Shown here one piece after another: positions 1 through 8,358 of a stretch of 64,000 nucleotides of DNA. The position numbers and the translations under genes were made by a program. The DNA comes from Clostridia bacterium (lineage in GTDB: Bacteria > Bacillota > Clostridia > Christensenellales > Borkfalkiaceae): assembly GCA_017621155.1 (NCBI GenBank), contig JAGATP010000055.1, positions 62,001-126,000 on the forward strand, read 5' to 3'. The notes under the pieces were generated by a model. That model did no database searches and was not told the origin of the DNA. It saw only the letters and a list, made by a program, of their open reading frames with translations. Every line of letters begins with the position of its first letter. Position 1 is the first letter of the stretch.

Positions 1-237
1 GTTCTCGACGGCGGGCATGATCTTCTTGACTTCGATGAGCTTATCCATCTGCTTTACCATCTGCCCGAGGGTATAGTCGTCTCCGTTGAGAACGATCGTC
101 ATGCGGGAGAGAAGGGGGTCTTCCGTCTTGCAGACGGAGAGGGACTCGATGTTAAAGCCTCTTCTCGAAAAGAGTCCGGAAATTTTGGTGAGAACACCGC
201 TCTTGTTGGTGACGAGTGCGCTGATTGTATACTGCAT
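1..237 (-). CDS. ilvN: Acetolactate synthase small subunit, N-terminal part (runs off the left edge)
   Basis: The small regulatory subunit of acetolactate synthase binds branched-chain amino acids and stimulates the large subunit. Only the first 79 residues are in the window. They open [16 protein letters not shown] and continue with [16 protein letters not shown], the classic ACT domain of IlvN/IlvH. The start ATG lies 3 bases beyond the stop of ilvB, so the two genes are one translationally close operon (ilvB then ilvN). The C-terminal half lies outside the window, so completeness cannot be judged. Confidence 0.9.
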   Translation of the reverse strand, partial: MQYTISALVTNKSGVLTKISGLFSRRGFNIESLSVCKTEDPLLSRMTIVLNGDDYTLGQMVKQMDKLIEVKKIMPAVEN

Positions 238-240
238 ATT

Positions 241-1890
241 TTACTCCATCGTGTCGATTTGGGTATCGTAGGTCTGACCGGGCTTGATCATGGGAAGGGC
301 GTTGTCGTCGGGGCTGATCTTACAGTCCACGAGGACGGGGCCGTCCGAAGCGAGCGCTTCCTGTAAAATGGGGACGATGTCCTCTTCGCGCGCGATGGTC
401 AGACCCTTTGCCCCGAAGCTTTCGGCAAATTTCACATAGTCCGTCTTCTTATGAAGGGTGGTCTGGGAGAACCGTCTCTCATAGAAGATCTTCTGCCACT
501 GCCGCACCATGCCGAGGACGGTGTTGTTCATGAGCAGAATGACGACGGGAAGATTTTCCGTCACCATCGTCGACAGCTCGTTCATGTTCATGTTAAAGCT
601 GCCGTCTCCCGTCACAAGCAGGGTTTTCTTTTTGCCCGAACCGAAGCATGCGCCGATGGCCGCACCCATTCCGTAGCCCATCGTGCCCAAGCCTCCGCTC
701 GTCATGAGCTGGCGGGCCTTTTCGAAGGGATAGTACTGCGCCGTCCAGATCTGATGCTGTCCGACGTCCGTCGCCACGGGGGTGTTTGCAGGGAAGATTT
801 CGCTCGCCGCCTTTAAGATTTTGTACGCTTCGATGGGCGCTTTGATGACGTCCGTCTTCTTTCGCTCCAAACAGGAGGTGAGCCATGCGGAGCGGTCGCG
901 CCTCTTTAGGAGGGGTGTAATTGCCCGAAGGGAAGTCCCGACGTCTCCCAAGAGGGATTCGTCGACGAATACGTTCTTGTTGATTTCCGCGGCGTCGATG
1001 TCGATCTGTACGACCTTTCTGCCTTGCGCGAATTTGTCGCGGCTCAGAGCGACGCGGTCGGAAAAGCGCGTGCCGACGGCGATGATGACGTCGCATTCGA
1101 GGCAAGCCTTCGTCGAGGCGTGCGTGCCGTGCATGCCGAGCATGCCAAGGGAAAGGGGGGTGGAAGAGGGAATGGAGCCGAGCCCCATCATGGTCATGGA
1201 GACGGGTGCGCCGAGCGTTTCCGCAAAGGCGAGAAGGTCTTTTTCCGCGTCCGCCGCAATGACGCCGCCGCCCGCCATGATGAAGGGGCGCTCGCATTCG
1301 TTGAGAATTTCGGCGATGTGCTCCGCGTTCCGAAGGGAAATCTCCTTGGGACGGTAGCTTTGAGGCGTCTTGGGTTCATAGTCCGCGAGCTGGGTCTGTA
1401 CGTTCTTTAAAATATCGATAAGGACAGGCCCTTTTCTCCCCGAATTGGCGATGAAAAACGCTTCGCGGATGACGTCGGCGAGTTCGGAAACGTCTTTTAC
1501 GATGTAGTTGTGCTTGGTAATGGGCATCGTGACGCCGCAGATGTCCACCTCCTGAAAGGAATCCCTTCCCAAAAAGGAGAGCCCGACGTTGCCGGTCACG
1601 GCGACGAGGGGAATGGAATCCATGTAAGCGGTGGCAATGCCCGTGACGAGATTGGTCGCGCCAGGCCCGGACGTGGCGAAGCAGACGCCCACCTTTCCCG
1701 TCTTTCTCGCATAGCCGTCGGCGGCGTGCGCCGCGCCCTGTTCATGCGCCGTGAGTACGTGATTGATGGTGCCGTCCCGATAGAGTGCGTCGTAAATGTC
1801 GAGCACGGCTCCGCCGGGATAGCCGAAAATGGTATCTACGCCCTGCTCTTTGAGGCAGGCGATTAAAATGTCTGCACCTGATAATTGCAT
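241..1890 (-). CDS. ilvB: Acetolactate synthase large subunit
   Basis: This ThDP enzyme condenses two pyruvates (or pyruvate and 2-oxobutyrate) in valine, leucine and isoleucine synthesis. The 549-residue length is normal. The N-terminal pyrimidine-binding domain carries GYPGGAVLDIYDAL and the ThDP glutamate motif TAHEQGAAHAADGYAR. The C-terminal domain has the cofactor motif beginning GDGSFNMNMNELST and ending in MNN. An ATG 51 bases further upstream exists, but the ATG at 1890 is preceded by GGAGGA at good spacing and begins at MQLSGADIL, where family members begin. No T-box is visible in the short leader. Confidence 0.95.
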   Translation of the reverse strand: MQLSGADILIACLKEQGVDTIFGYPGGAVLDIYDALYRDGTINHVLTAHEQGAAHAADGYARKTGKVGVCFATSGPGATNLVTGIATAYMDSIPLVAVTGNVGLSFLGRDSFQEVDICGVTMPITKHNYIVKDVSELADVIREAFFIANSGRKGPVLIDILKNVQTQLADYEPKTPQSYRPKEISLRNAEHIAEILNECERPFIMAGGGVIAADAEKDLLAFAETLGAPVSMTMMGLGSIPSSTPLSLGMLGMHGTHASTKACLECDVIIAVGTRFSDRVALSRDKFAQGRKVVQIDIDAAEINKNVFVDESLLGDVGTSLRAITPLLKRRDRSAWLTSCLERKKTDVIKAPIEAYKILKAASEIFPANTPVATDVGQHQIWTAQYYPFEKARQLMTSGGLGTMGYGMGAAIGACFGSGKKKTLLVTGDGSFNMNMNELSTMVTENLPVVILLMNNTVLGMVRQWQKIFYERRFSQTTLHKKTDYVKFAESFGAKGLTIAREEDIVPILQEALASDGPVLVDCKISPDDNALPMIKPGQTYDTQIDTME

Positions 1891-1956
1891 GGTCTGTTCC
1901 TCCGTTTGGTCTCTCATAGCGATAATGGGGATCATAATCAAAATGCTATTGTTTCT

Positions 1957-1985
1957 ATTTTAATGCAAGCGGGTCATTTTGTCAA
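1957..1985 (-). promoter_or_regulatory. Sigma-A-type promoter of ilvBN
   Basis: On the minus strand TTGACA (1985-1980), a 17-base spacer and TAAAAT (1962-1957) lie about 65 bases ahead of the ilvB start. The leader is too short for a T-box. Confidence 0.7.
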
Positions 1986-2077
1986 CGGGTTTTTCTTTTT
2001 TTAGGGCAACAAAAAAGAAATCACATCAATCCGTTTTGGGAATAAGAGGGGATTTTTCGGTTTTTTCTTCAAAGCTC

Positions 2078-2106
2078 TTGCTTTTGTTGATCGATTCCTG
2101 TATAAT
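2078..2106 (+). promoter_or_regulatory. Promoter of the deo operon
   Basis: TTGCTT, a 17-base spacer and TATAAT lie 25 bases ahead of the deoC start. No operator palindrome is obvious. Confidence 0.65.
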
Positions 2107-2131
2107 AAAACCAAATCAGGGAGAAAGTTTT

Positions 2132-2785
2132 ATGGAACGAAACGAACTTTTGCGAAAAGTAGATCATACGCTTTTAAAGCAGACGGCGACCTGGGAGGAC
2201 ATTCGTGCGCTCTGCGACGAGGGGATGGAGTACGGCACGGCAAGCGTCTGCATTCCCCCCTGCTTCGTGAAGCGGGCAAAGGAGTACGTGGGGGATAAGC
2301 TTCCGATCTGTACGGTCATCGGCTTTCCCAACGGCTACGCCTCCACTGCCGTCAAGGTGTTTGAGGCGAAGGACGCGATTTTATCGGGTGCGGACGAAAT
2401 TGACATGGTCATCAACGTCGGCGCGCTGAAGGCGGGGGATACAGAGTACGTCCTCGACGAAATCAAGGCGGTGAGAGCCGCATCGAAGGGGAAAATTCTC
2501 AAGGTCATCGTCGAGACCTGCCTTTTGACGGAAGAGGAAAAGATCACCGCGTGCCGCCTCGTCACGGAAGCGGGGGCGGACTACATCAAGACGAGTACCG
2601 GCTTTTCCAAGACGGGTGCGACGAGAGAGGACATCAGACTCTTTTCCGCGCACGTCGGAAAGGGCGTCAAAATGAAGGCTGCGGGCGGCATCCGCTCGTT
2701 TGAGGACGCGGAGGACTTTCTCGCCCTCGGCTGTTCGCGGCTCGGGACGAGCGCGATCGTAAAGCTCGTCAAGGAGGGGAAATAA
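2132..2785 (+). CDS. deoC: Deoxyribose-phosphate aldolase
   Basis: Cleaves 2-deoxyribose 5-phosphate to glyceraldehyde 3-phosphate and acetaldehyde, the last step of deoxynucleoside catabolism. The 217 residues form a TIM barrel of normal length. The Schiff-base lysine region reads YIKTSTGF and the second active-site lysine is in VKMKAAGG. The start at 2132 ([18 protein letters not shown]) has a GGGAGAAAG ribosome site; in-frame sequence further upstream lies across the promoter and is not coding. First gene of a tightly packed deo operon; its stop overlaps the deoD start by one base. Confidence 0.95.
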   Translation: MERNELLRKVDHTLLKQTATWEDIRALCDEGMEYGTASVCIPPCFVKRAKEYVGDKLPICTVIGFPNGYASTAVKVFEAKDAILSGADEIDMVINVGALKAGDTEYVLDEIKAVRAASKGKILKVIVETCLLTEEEKITACRLVTEAGADYIKTSTGFSKTGATREDIRLFSAHVGKGVKMKAAGGIRSFEDAEDFLALGCSRLGTSAIVKLVKEGK

Positions 2786-3486
2786 TGGCGACACCGCACA
2801 TCGATGCAAAAGAGGGGAGCTTTGCACAGACCGTCTTAATGCCGGGCGATCCGCTGCGCTCCAAATTCATCGCGGAGACTTTTTTGGAGCACCCCGTCCT
2901 CGTCAACAACGTGCGGGGCGTACAGGGCTATACGGGGAGCTATCGCGGAAAGAGGGTCTCCGTCATGGCTTCGGGCATGGGAATGCCCTCCATCGGCATT
3001 TATTCCTACGAGCTCTTTCACTTTTTCGGCGTGGAAAATATCATCCGCGTCGGCTCTGCGGGAGCGATTTCCAAAGACCTCAAATTATACGACGTCGTGC
3101 TGGCGCAGGGCGCTTGCACGGACAGCGATTACGCAAGGCAGTTTTCCCTTTCGGGATCGTTTGCGCCCATTGCCGACTTTTCCCTGTTGGAGCGGGCGGC
3201 TGAACTTGCAAGAAAGCAAAAAATTCCCGTTGCAGTCGGCAACGTTCTCTCTTCCGATCGCTTTTACGACGATTCCTCTTCGACCTTAAATTGGAACAAA
3301 ATGGGGGTTCTGGCGGTGGAAATGGAGACCGCCGCCCTCTATCTGAACGCCGCACGGGCGGGCAAGCGCGCCCTCTCCATTCTCACGGTTTCCGACTCCC
3401 TCGTTTCGGGCGAGGAGACGAGCGCGAGAGAGCGGGAGCGGGGCTTTGAGACGATGATCAAGCTCGCCTTGGAGGTTGCCCCTTGA
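2785..3486 (+). CDS. deoD: Purine nucleoside phosphorylase, DeoD type
   Basis: Phosphorolyses purine (deoxy)nucleosides to base and (deoxy)ribose 1-phosphate. The 233 residues match hexameric DeoD enzymes: phosphate-binding MPGDPLRSKFIAETFL near the N-terminus, RVGSAGAI in the middle and the nucleoside-binding VEMETAALYL near residue 180. The start codon shares one base with the deoC stop (TAATG), so translation is coupled. The product ribose 1-phosphate is the substrate of the next gene, deoB. Confidence 0.95.
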   Translation: MATPHIDAKEGSFAQTVLMPGDPLRSKFIAETFLEHPVLVNNVRGVQGYTGSYRGKRVSVMASGMGMPSIGIYSYELFHFFGVENIIRVGSAGAISKDLKLYDVVLAQGACTDSDYARQFSLSGSFAPIADFSLLERAAELARKQKIPVAVGNVLSSDRFYDDSSSTLNWNKMGVLAVEMETAALYLNAARAGKRALSILTVSDSLVSGEETSARERERGFETMIKLALEVAP

Positions 3487-4604
3487 AGCGGGTCTTCCTC
3501 ATCGTGCTGGACAGCTTCGGCGTCGGCGCTCTCCCCGACGCGAAGGAATACGGCGACGAAGGGAGTGATACTCTTCGTTCGGTCGCCGCGCAAAGGGAAT
3601 TTTGCGCTCCCAATCTGACGAGGGCGGGGCTCTTCAACATCGACGGCGTGCAGGGCGGAGTGGCTCATCCCATCGCCTCGTACTGTCGACTCAAGGAAAA
3701 GAGCAGGGGAAAGGACACCACCACGGGACATTGGGAAATCGCGGGCGTGATTTCAAAAACCCCATTCCCCACCTATCCGAACGGCTTTCCGAAAGAGGTT
3801 TTGGACGAATTTTCCCAAAAGACGGGCAGGGGCGTTCTTTGCAACCTTCCCTATTCGGGGACGAAAGTGCTCGAGGACTACGGCGAGGAGCAGGAAAAGA
3901 CGGGCAAGTGGATCGTGTACACTTCCGCCGATTCCGTCTTTCAGGTCGCCGCAAACGTGGATTTCATTCCCCTACAGGAATTATACGAAGCCTGTCGGAC
4001 GGCGCGGGAGATGCTTCCCGTCGGCAGGGTCATCGCAAGGCCGTACGTCAAGCGGGAGGGAAAGTACATCCGCACGGCGGATCGGCACGATTTTTCCCTT
4101 CGCCCGCCCGAAACGATGCTCGATCGGCTCAAAGAGAGCGGCTATCGGACGATCGGCGTGGGGAAAATTTCGGATATTTTTGCGGCGAGGGGGCTGACCG
4201 AGAATCTCGGCGTCAACGCGGACAACGCCGACGGCATGAGAAAGACGGAGCTTGTGGCAGAGCGGGCGTTCGAGGGGCTGTGCTTTATCAATCTCGTCGA
4301 TTTCGACATGAAATACGGGCATCGGAACGACGCGGCGGGCTATGCGAGGGCGATATCGGCGTTCGACGATTGGCTCGGGACGTTTCTTCCCAAATTAAAA
4401 GAGGAAGATCTTTTGCTGATCACCGCCGATCACGGCTGTGATCCGCTCACCCCTTCGACCGATCATTCGCGGGAATACGTTCCCCTTCTCCTCTTCGACG
4501 GCAAGGGGAAAAATTACGGCACGCGGGAGAGCTTTGCGGATATTTCCGCGACGATCTTGCGCTATTTCGGCTTAAAACCCATCGCGGGGGAGGCGATTGT
4601 ATGA
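3483..4604 (+). CDS. deoB: Phosphopentomutase
   Basis: Interconverts (deoxy)ribose 1- and 5-phosphate, linking DeoD to DeoC. It is an alkaline-phosphatase-superfamily metalloenzyme of 373 residues. Metal ligands are visible in VLDSFGVGALPDA at the N-terminus and in ITADHGCDP and STDHSREYVPLL near the C-terminus; TTGHWEIAG is also characteristic. The start is an unusual TTG overlapping the deoD stop by four bases (TTGA); no later in-frame start would keep the N-terminal metal motif. Confidence 0.93.
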   Translation: MKRVFLIVLDSFGVGALPDAKEYGDEGSDTLRSVAAQREFCAPNLTRAGLFNIDGVQGGVAHPIASYCRLKEKSRGKDTTTGHWEIAGVISKTPFPTYPNGFPKEVLDEFSQKTGRGVLCNLPYSGTKVLEDYGEEQEKTGKWIVYTSADSVFQVAANVDFIPLQELYEACRTAREMLPVGRVIARPYVKREGKYIRTADRHDFSLRPPETMLDRLKESGYRTIGVGKISDIFAARGLTENLGVNADNADGMRKTELVAERAFEGLCFINLVDFDMKYGHRNDAAGYARAISAFDDWLGTFLPKLKEEDLLLITADHGCDPLTPSTDHSREYVPLLLFDGKGKNYGTRESFADISATILRYFGLKPIAGEAIV

Positions 4605-4996
4605 AACTAATAGAACTTGCGAAAGAGGCGAGAGAACGCGCCTACGCGCCCTATTCGGGTTTTTCGGTAGGGGCGGCGCTCCTTGCGGGAAGCGGCAAGG
4701 TCTATACGGGCTGCAACATCGAGAACGCTTCCTTTTCGCCCACCCTCTGTGCGGAGCGCGCGGCGTTTGCCAAGGCGATCTCCGAGGGAGAGACCTCCTT
4801 TCTCTCCATCGCCGTGGTCGGCGGGAAACGAGGGGAAAAGGCGGATCGGCCTTGCCCTCCTTGCGGGGTATGCCGCCAATTCATGCGGGAATTTTGCAAG
4901 GACGATTTTACCGTGCTCTTTTCGGAAGGAGAAAGCGTCCGCACTTTGACGTTACGAGAACTGCTTCCCTACGCATTCGGGGAACAGATGAAATGA
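4601..4996 (+). CDS. cdd: Cytidine deaminase
   Basis: Deaminates cytidine and deoxycytidine to (deoxy)uridine. The 131 residues are typical of the homotetrameric enzyme. The zinc site is explicit: CAERAAFAKA supplies a Cys and the catalytic Glu, and PCPPCGVCRQFM supplies two more Cys ligands. The start overlaps the deoB stop (ATGA), so it is translationally coupled as the fourth enzyme of the salvage operon. Confidence 0.95.
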   Translation: MKLIELAKEARERAYAPYSGFSVGAALLAGSGKVYTGCNIENASFSPTLCAERAAFAKAISEGETSFLSIAVVGGKRGEKADRPCPPCGVCRQFMREFCKDDFTVLFSEGESVRTLTLRELLPYAFGEQMK

Positions 4997-5004
4997 GGTG
5001 AATC

Positions 5005-5976
5005 ATGAAACGAAAACTGACGATCGCGCTTGCCGCTCTCCTTCTCTTTACGATGACGGGCTGTATCGAGCGCAACACCGTAAAATACGAAATTGCGGTG
5101 CTCGGCATGCACGAAGAGCCGTTCGGGCGGGAGGCGGAAATTTACAAGGGCGTCAAGGAATACGCCGATTCCGTCGGGCTGACTTACGCTTACTATGCCG
5201 TCGGGGAAGATTCCTTCGACGGGCGGGAGAGCGCCATTCGTCATGCCATGAACAACCGCGCAAAGCTCGTCTTTGTCGCAGACCCCTCTTTTTCCGAGGT
5301 GGTTTACGAAAAGCAGTACTTTTATGAAAAGTACAACTTCTCCATGCTTGGCATTCGACCTCGGTCGATGGACGGGACGAAGACCGTCGTCACAGAAAAC
5401 GTCGCCGTTATGCTCTACGACGAGCGTGCGGCAGGGTATCTTGCGGGTCAAGCCCTCGTAAAAGAGGGATATACCTCAATCGGCTTTGTGGATGAAGCGG
5501 GACACGATTATTACCGCGGTTTTTCGGAAGCGCTTTCGGAAGGCGGCGCCACCCTTTTGCGCACTTCGAAGGCGGAAGAGGTTTCGGCTTGGTACGACGA
5601 GGGCGTCGAGGTCGTCTTTGCCGTGGGTGAGAGCATAGAGCAGGTCGCCCCCATTGCGGAGGGAAAGGGGAAGAAGGTCGTGGGAACGGAATACGATAGA
5701 TCGTATCTCGGGAAAAGCGTGCTTTCCTCTCTCGTCAAAGATTGGAAGACTTCCGCCTATGCCGTTACCTTCTTATGGCACGTCGGCTATTGGCTCGACA
5801 AGAGCGAACATCGCCTCGCCGAGTCCGTGCGTACGGTGGGGGCGGGGACGAGCTATTCTGCTTATCCCGCCTGCGATTGGTTCGGCTTTTCCGATTTTTC
5901 GGGTTTCCAAACATATGACGCTTCTTCTCAGGCGGAGGCGCTTGCTCTCCTTGCAAAAAAGGATTGGAAAAAATGA
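5005..5976 (+). CDS. BMP-family nucleoside-binding lipoprotein
   Basis: Likely the extracytoplasmic receptor of a nucleoside ABC transporter (BmpA/Med/PnrA family). It begins with a lipoprotein signal: MKRKLTIALAALLLF, then MTGC, giving a lipid-modified Cys at about residue 20. The 323-residue body has the periplasmic-binding fold pattern (EIYKGVKEYADSVGL, AGYLAGQALVKEGYTSIGF, VVFAVGESIEQVAPIAEGKG). It lies 8 bases after cdd, so the operon imports as well as degrades nucleosides. The permease and ATPase genes are not in the window. It could also be a Med-like regulator, but the lipobox favours a receptor. Confidence 0.82.
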   Translation: MKRKLTIALAALLLFTMTGCIERNTVKYEIAVLGMHEEPFGREAEIYKGVKEYADSVGLTYAYYAVGEDSFDGRESAIRHAMNNRAKLVFVADPSFSEVVYEKQYFYEKYNFSMLGIRPRSMDGTKTVVTENVAVMLYDERAAGYLAGQALVKEGYTSIGFVDEAGHDYYRGFSEALSEGGATLLRTSKAEEVSAWYDEGVEVVFAVGESIEQVAPIAEGKGKKVVGTEYDRSYLGKSVLSSLVKDWKTSAYAVTFLWHVGYWLDKSEHRLAESVRTVGAGTSYSAYPACDWFGFSDFSGFQTYDASSQAEALALLAKKDWKK

Positions 5977-5996
5977 GCAGAAGATAAGGGGGAAGT

Positions 5997-7937
5997 ATGG
6001 CAGACAATAAGTATTTAAGGCAGCTCTCCGTGCAGTTCCCGACGGCGCACGCAGCGGCGGCGGAGATCATCAACCTTTCTTCCGTTCTCAACCTTCCCAA
6101 GGGGACGGAGCACTTCATTTCGGATATTCACGGGGAGTACGATTCCTTTCAGCACGTCCTTCGGAACGCTTCGGGCTCCATCGCGAAGAAGATCGAGGAC
6201 GAATTCGGCGATGAGCTCACGAGGGCGGAAAAGAGGACGTTTGCCACCCTCATTTACTATCCCGAGGAAAAGATCGAGCTCATCGAGGCGACCTGTCCGG
6301 ATTTTTCCGCGTGGTGCAAGCGAATGCTCTTTCTCCTCATTCGCATGACGAGGCGCACGGCGTTCAAGTACAACCGCACGAAGCTCAAACGGGCGCTTTC
6401 CCCCGATTACGAGTACATCATCGAGGAGCTCTTGACCGAACGCGCCGAGGTCTCCGATAAGGAGGCGTACTATAACGGCATCATCGACGCCATTTTGGAG
6501 ACGGAAAGCGCAAAGTCCTTCATCATCGTCTTTTGCAGGCTCATTCAGCACCTCGCCATTGACAGGCTGCACATTCTCGGCGACATCTTTGACAGAGGGC
6601 CGAATCCCCATCTCGTCATGGATCGGCTGCAAACGTATCATTCCGTGGACGTTCAATGGGGAAATCACGACATCGAGTGGATGGGTGCGGCTTGCGGCAG
6701 CGCTCTCTGTGAGGCGAGCGTCGTCCGAATCTGCCTGCGCTACGGGAATTTAAGCCTTCTGGAAGAGGGGTACGGAATCAACCTCATCCCTCTCGTCACC
6801 TTTGCGATGAACGAATACAGGGACGATCCCAGTACTCTTTTCGCCGTCTCCGAGCGGGAGGACATCGACGGAGCTACCCTTGCCAAAATGCACAAGGCGA
6901 TCACCGTCATTCAGCTGAAATTGGAAGGTCGGCTCTCCGCCCGTCGCCCCGAATTTTCCATGCAGGGGCGGATTTTCCTCGATAAAATCGATTACGACAG
7001 GGGAATCGTCCGCATCGACGGCAGAGAATATCCCCTTCTCGATACTTCCTTCCCCACCGTGGACAGAGAACACCCTTACGAACTCACCGAAGGGGAGAAA
7101 AAAGTGTGCGAAAAGCTCAGGACGGCGTTTTTGGCTAGCGAAAAGCTGCAACGCCACGTCGAATTTCTCTTTGCAAGGGGAAGTATGTTCCGGGTCTACA
7201 ACGGCAATCTCCTCTATCACGGGTGCGTGCCTTTAAATCGGGACGGCTCGTTCAAGGCGGCTATCATCGGCGGAGAGGAGGTGCGCGGCAAGGCGCTCTA
7301 CGAGGCGCTCGAACGCTGGGCGAGAAAGGGAAGGTATTCCAAGGATAAGGCGGAAAAGGAATACGGCCTGGACGTCATGTATTTCATCTGGTCGAACGAA
7401 AAGTCCCCCCTTTACGGCAAGGACAAAATGACGACCTTCGAGCGGTATTTTTTGAAGGACGAGCTCGCCAAGCAGGAGGAGAAAAATCCCTATTACGCCT
7501 TCATCGAGCGGGAAGAAACGGTCAAAAAGATCTTCGACGAATTCGGGATTGATTTTCAGACGGGGCATATCATCAACGGGCACATTCCCGTCAAGAAAAA
7601 GAAGGGGGAATCTCCCGTTCACTGCAACGGCAAAGTCATCATCATCGACGGCGGTTTTTCCGCCCCCTATCAGAAGGTGACGGGCATTGCGGGCTATACC
7701 CTCGTTTTCGATTCGAGACTTCTGAAGATCGTCGCGCACGAGCCATTTGTCTCCATTGGCGAGGCGATCGCCACCGAGTGCGATATCCGCTCGGAGGTGG
7801 AAATTATCACCAAGACGGAAGGTAGACTCAAGGTCGCCGATACCGACAGGGGCAGGGAAATGCAGGAGCGCATCGCCGATCTCAAAGATCTGATCGCCGC
7901 TTACAAGGCGGGTCTTATCCGCGAGCATCAGGGCTAG
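5997..7937 (+). CDS. fbp: Fructose-1,6-bisphosphatase, class III
   Basis: Gluconeogenic phosphatase converting fructose 1,6-bisphosphate to fructose 6-phosphate. The 646-residue size and metallophosphoesterase motifs are those of the Firmicutes class III enzyme: DIHGEYDSFQHVLRN, GDIFDRGP and WGNHDIEWMG supply the metal ligands, and NGHIPV is near the C-terminus. It starts 20 bases after the BMP lipoprotein, so it may be co-transcribed with the deo genes; glyceraldehyde 3-phosphate made by DeoC could feed gluconeogenesis. Confidence 0.95.
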   Translation: MADNKYLRQLSVQFPTAHAAAAEIINLSSVLNLPKGTEHFISDIHGEYDSFQHVLRNASGSIAKKIEDEFGDELTRAEKRTFATLIYYPEEKIELIEATCPDFSAWCKRMLFLLIRMTRRTAFKYNRTKLKRALSPDYEYIIEELLTERAEVSDKEAYYNGIIDAILETESAKSFIIVFCRLIQHLAIDRLHILGDIFDRGPNPHLVMDRLQTYHSVDVQWGNHDIEWMGAACGSALCEASVVRICLRYGNLSLLEEGYGINLIPLVTFAMNEYRDDPSTLFAVSEREDIDGATLAKMHKAITVIQLKLEGRLSARRPEFSMQGRIFLDKIDYDRGIVRIDGREYPLLDTSFPTVDREHPYELTEGEKKVCEKLRTAFLASEKLQRHVEFLFARGSMFRVYNGNLLYHGCVPLNRDGSFKAAIIGGEEVRGKALYEALERWARKGRYSKDKAEKEYGLDVMYFIWSNEKSPLYGKDKMTTFERYFLKDELAKQEEKNPYYAFIEREETVKKIFDEFGIDFQTGHIINGHIPVKKKKGESPVHCNGKVIIIDGGFSAPYQKVTGIAGYTLVFDSRLLKIVAHEPFVSIGEAIATECDIRSEVEIITKTEGRLKVADTDRGREMQERIADLKDLIAAYKAGLIREHQG

Positions 7938-7962
7938 GACTGCCGCTTAGAGAGAAAGAGCG

Positions 7963-8050
7963 ACCGTTTGCGGTGAAATCCTGCCACTTACCCCAAAAAA
8001 CAGGCAAGTTATGCAATAAGGCTTCCTTTTTTTTCGTTTTGTGGTATGAT
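7963..8050 (+). promoter_or_regulatory. Repeated upstream activator/promoter element, copy A
   Basis: From ACCGTTTGCG (7963) to the -10-like TATGAT (8045-8050), these 88 bases align without a gap to 14141-14228, with about 62 identical positions by eye. Best-conserved blocks are ACCGTTTGCG, a run of A then C, GCAAG-T-TATGCAA, CTTCC followed by a T-run, and TTTTGTG just before the -10. There is no good -35 hexamer, as expected for an activator-dependent promoter. The ACCGTTTGC block resembles LytTR half-sites. Confidence 0.6.
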
Positions 8051-8056
8051 GATAGA

Positions 8057-8185
8057 CGGAAAAAAAGAGAATAGAGCACGTTTTCTTTTCCGGACTTCGA
8101 ATATGCGAGACTTCATGAGGTCTTTTGACAGAAAAGAATTTTCCCTCTCTTTGAATCCATCGATTCTATCAGAGGGGACTTTTTT
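8057..8185 (+). ncRNA. Candidate short structured transcript A
   Basis: A transcript started by TATGAT at 8045-8050 would run about 130 bases. It can form an A/T-rich hairpin (GGAAAA with TTTTCC), a near-palindrome AGACTTCATGAGGTCT, and finally a terminator. The terminator nests CCCTCT/AGAGGG (8143-8148 with 8171-8176) around GAATC/GATTC and is followed by six T. An alternative pairing, TTTCCCTCTC (8140-8149) with GAGAGGGAAA (8186-8195), would exclude the terminator, so a switch is possible. The 36-codon frame inside has no convincing ribosome site. Confidence 0.45.
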
Positions 8186-8219
8186 GAGAGGGAAATCATG
8201 GATTTTTTCATAGGGACTA

Positions 8220-8248
8220 TTGACAATCCCTTCAAAAAGGGATATAAT
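8220..8248 (+). promoter_or_regulatory. Consensus promoter of the GH3-GT2-glf-ROK operon
   Basis: Exact TTGACA (8220-8225), 17 bases, exact TATAAT (8243-8248), about 110 bases ahead of the GH3 start. It lies just after transcript A. Confidence 0.8.
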
Positions 8249-8358
8249 AAAAAAACAAGGATCAGATTTTAAGCTTTCCAAACTCTGTCTATCCTATACG
8301 ATGAGGCGGAGCGGGAAGTAGAAATAATAAAAAATCCAATTAAGGGGAATGATGAAAA

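Noticed and set aside
1891..1956. T-box riboswitch ahead of ilvB
   Set aside because: The leader from the promoter to the start is about 60 bases, too short for a T-box.
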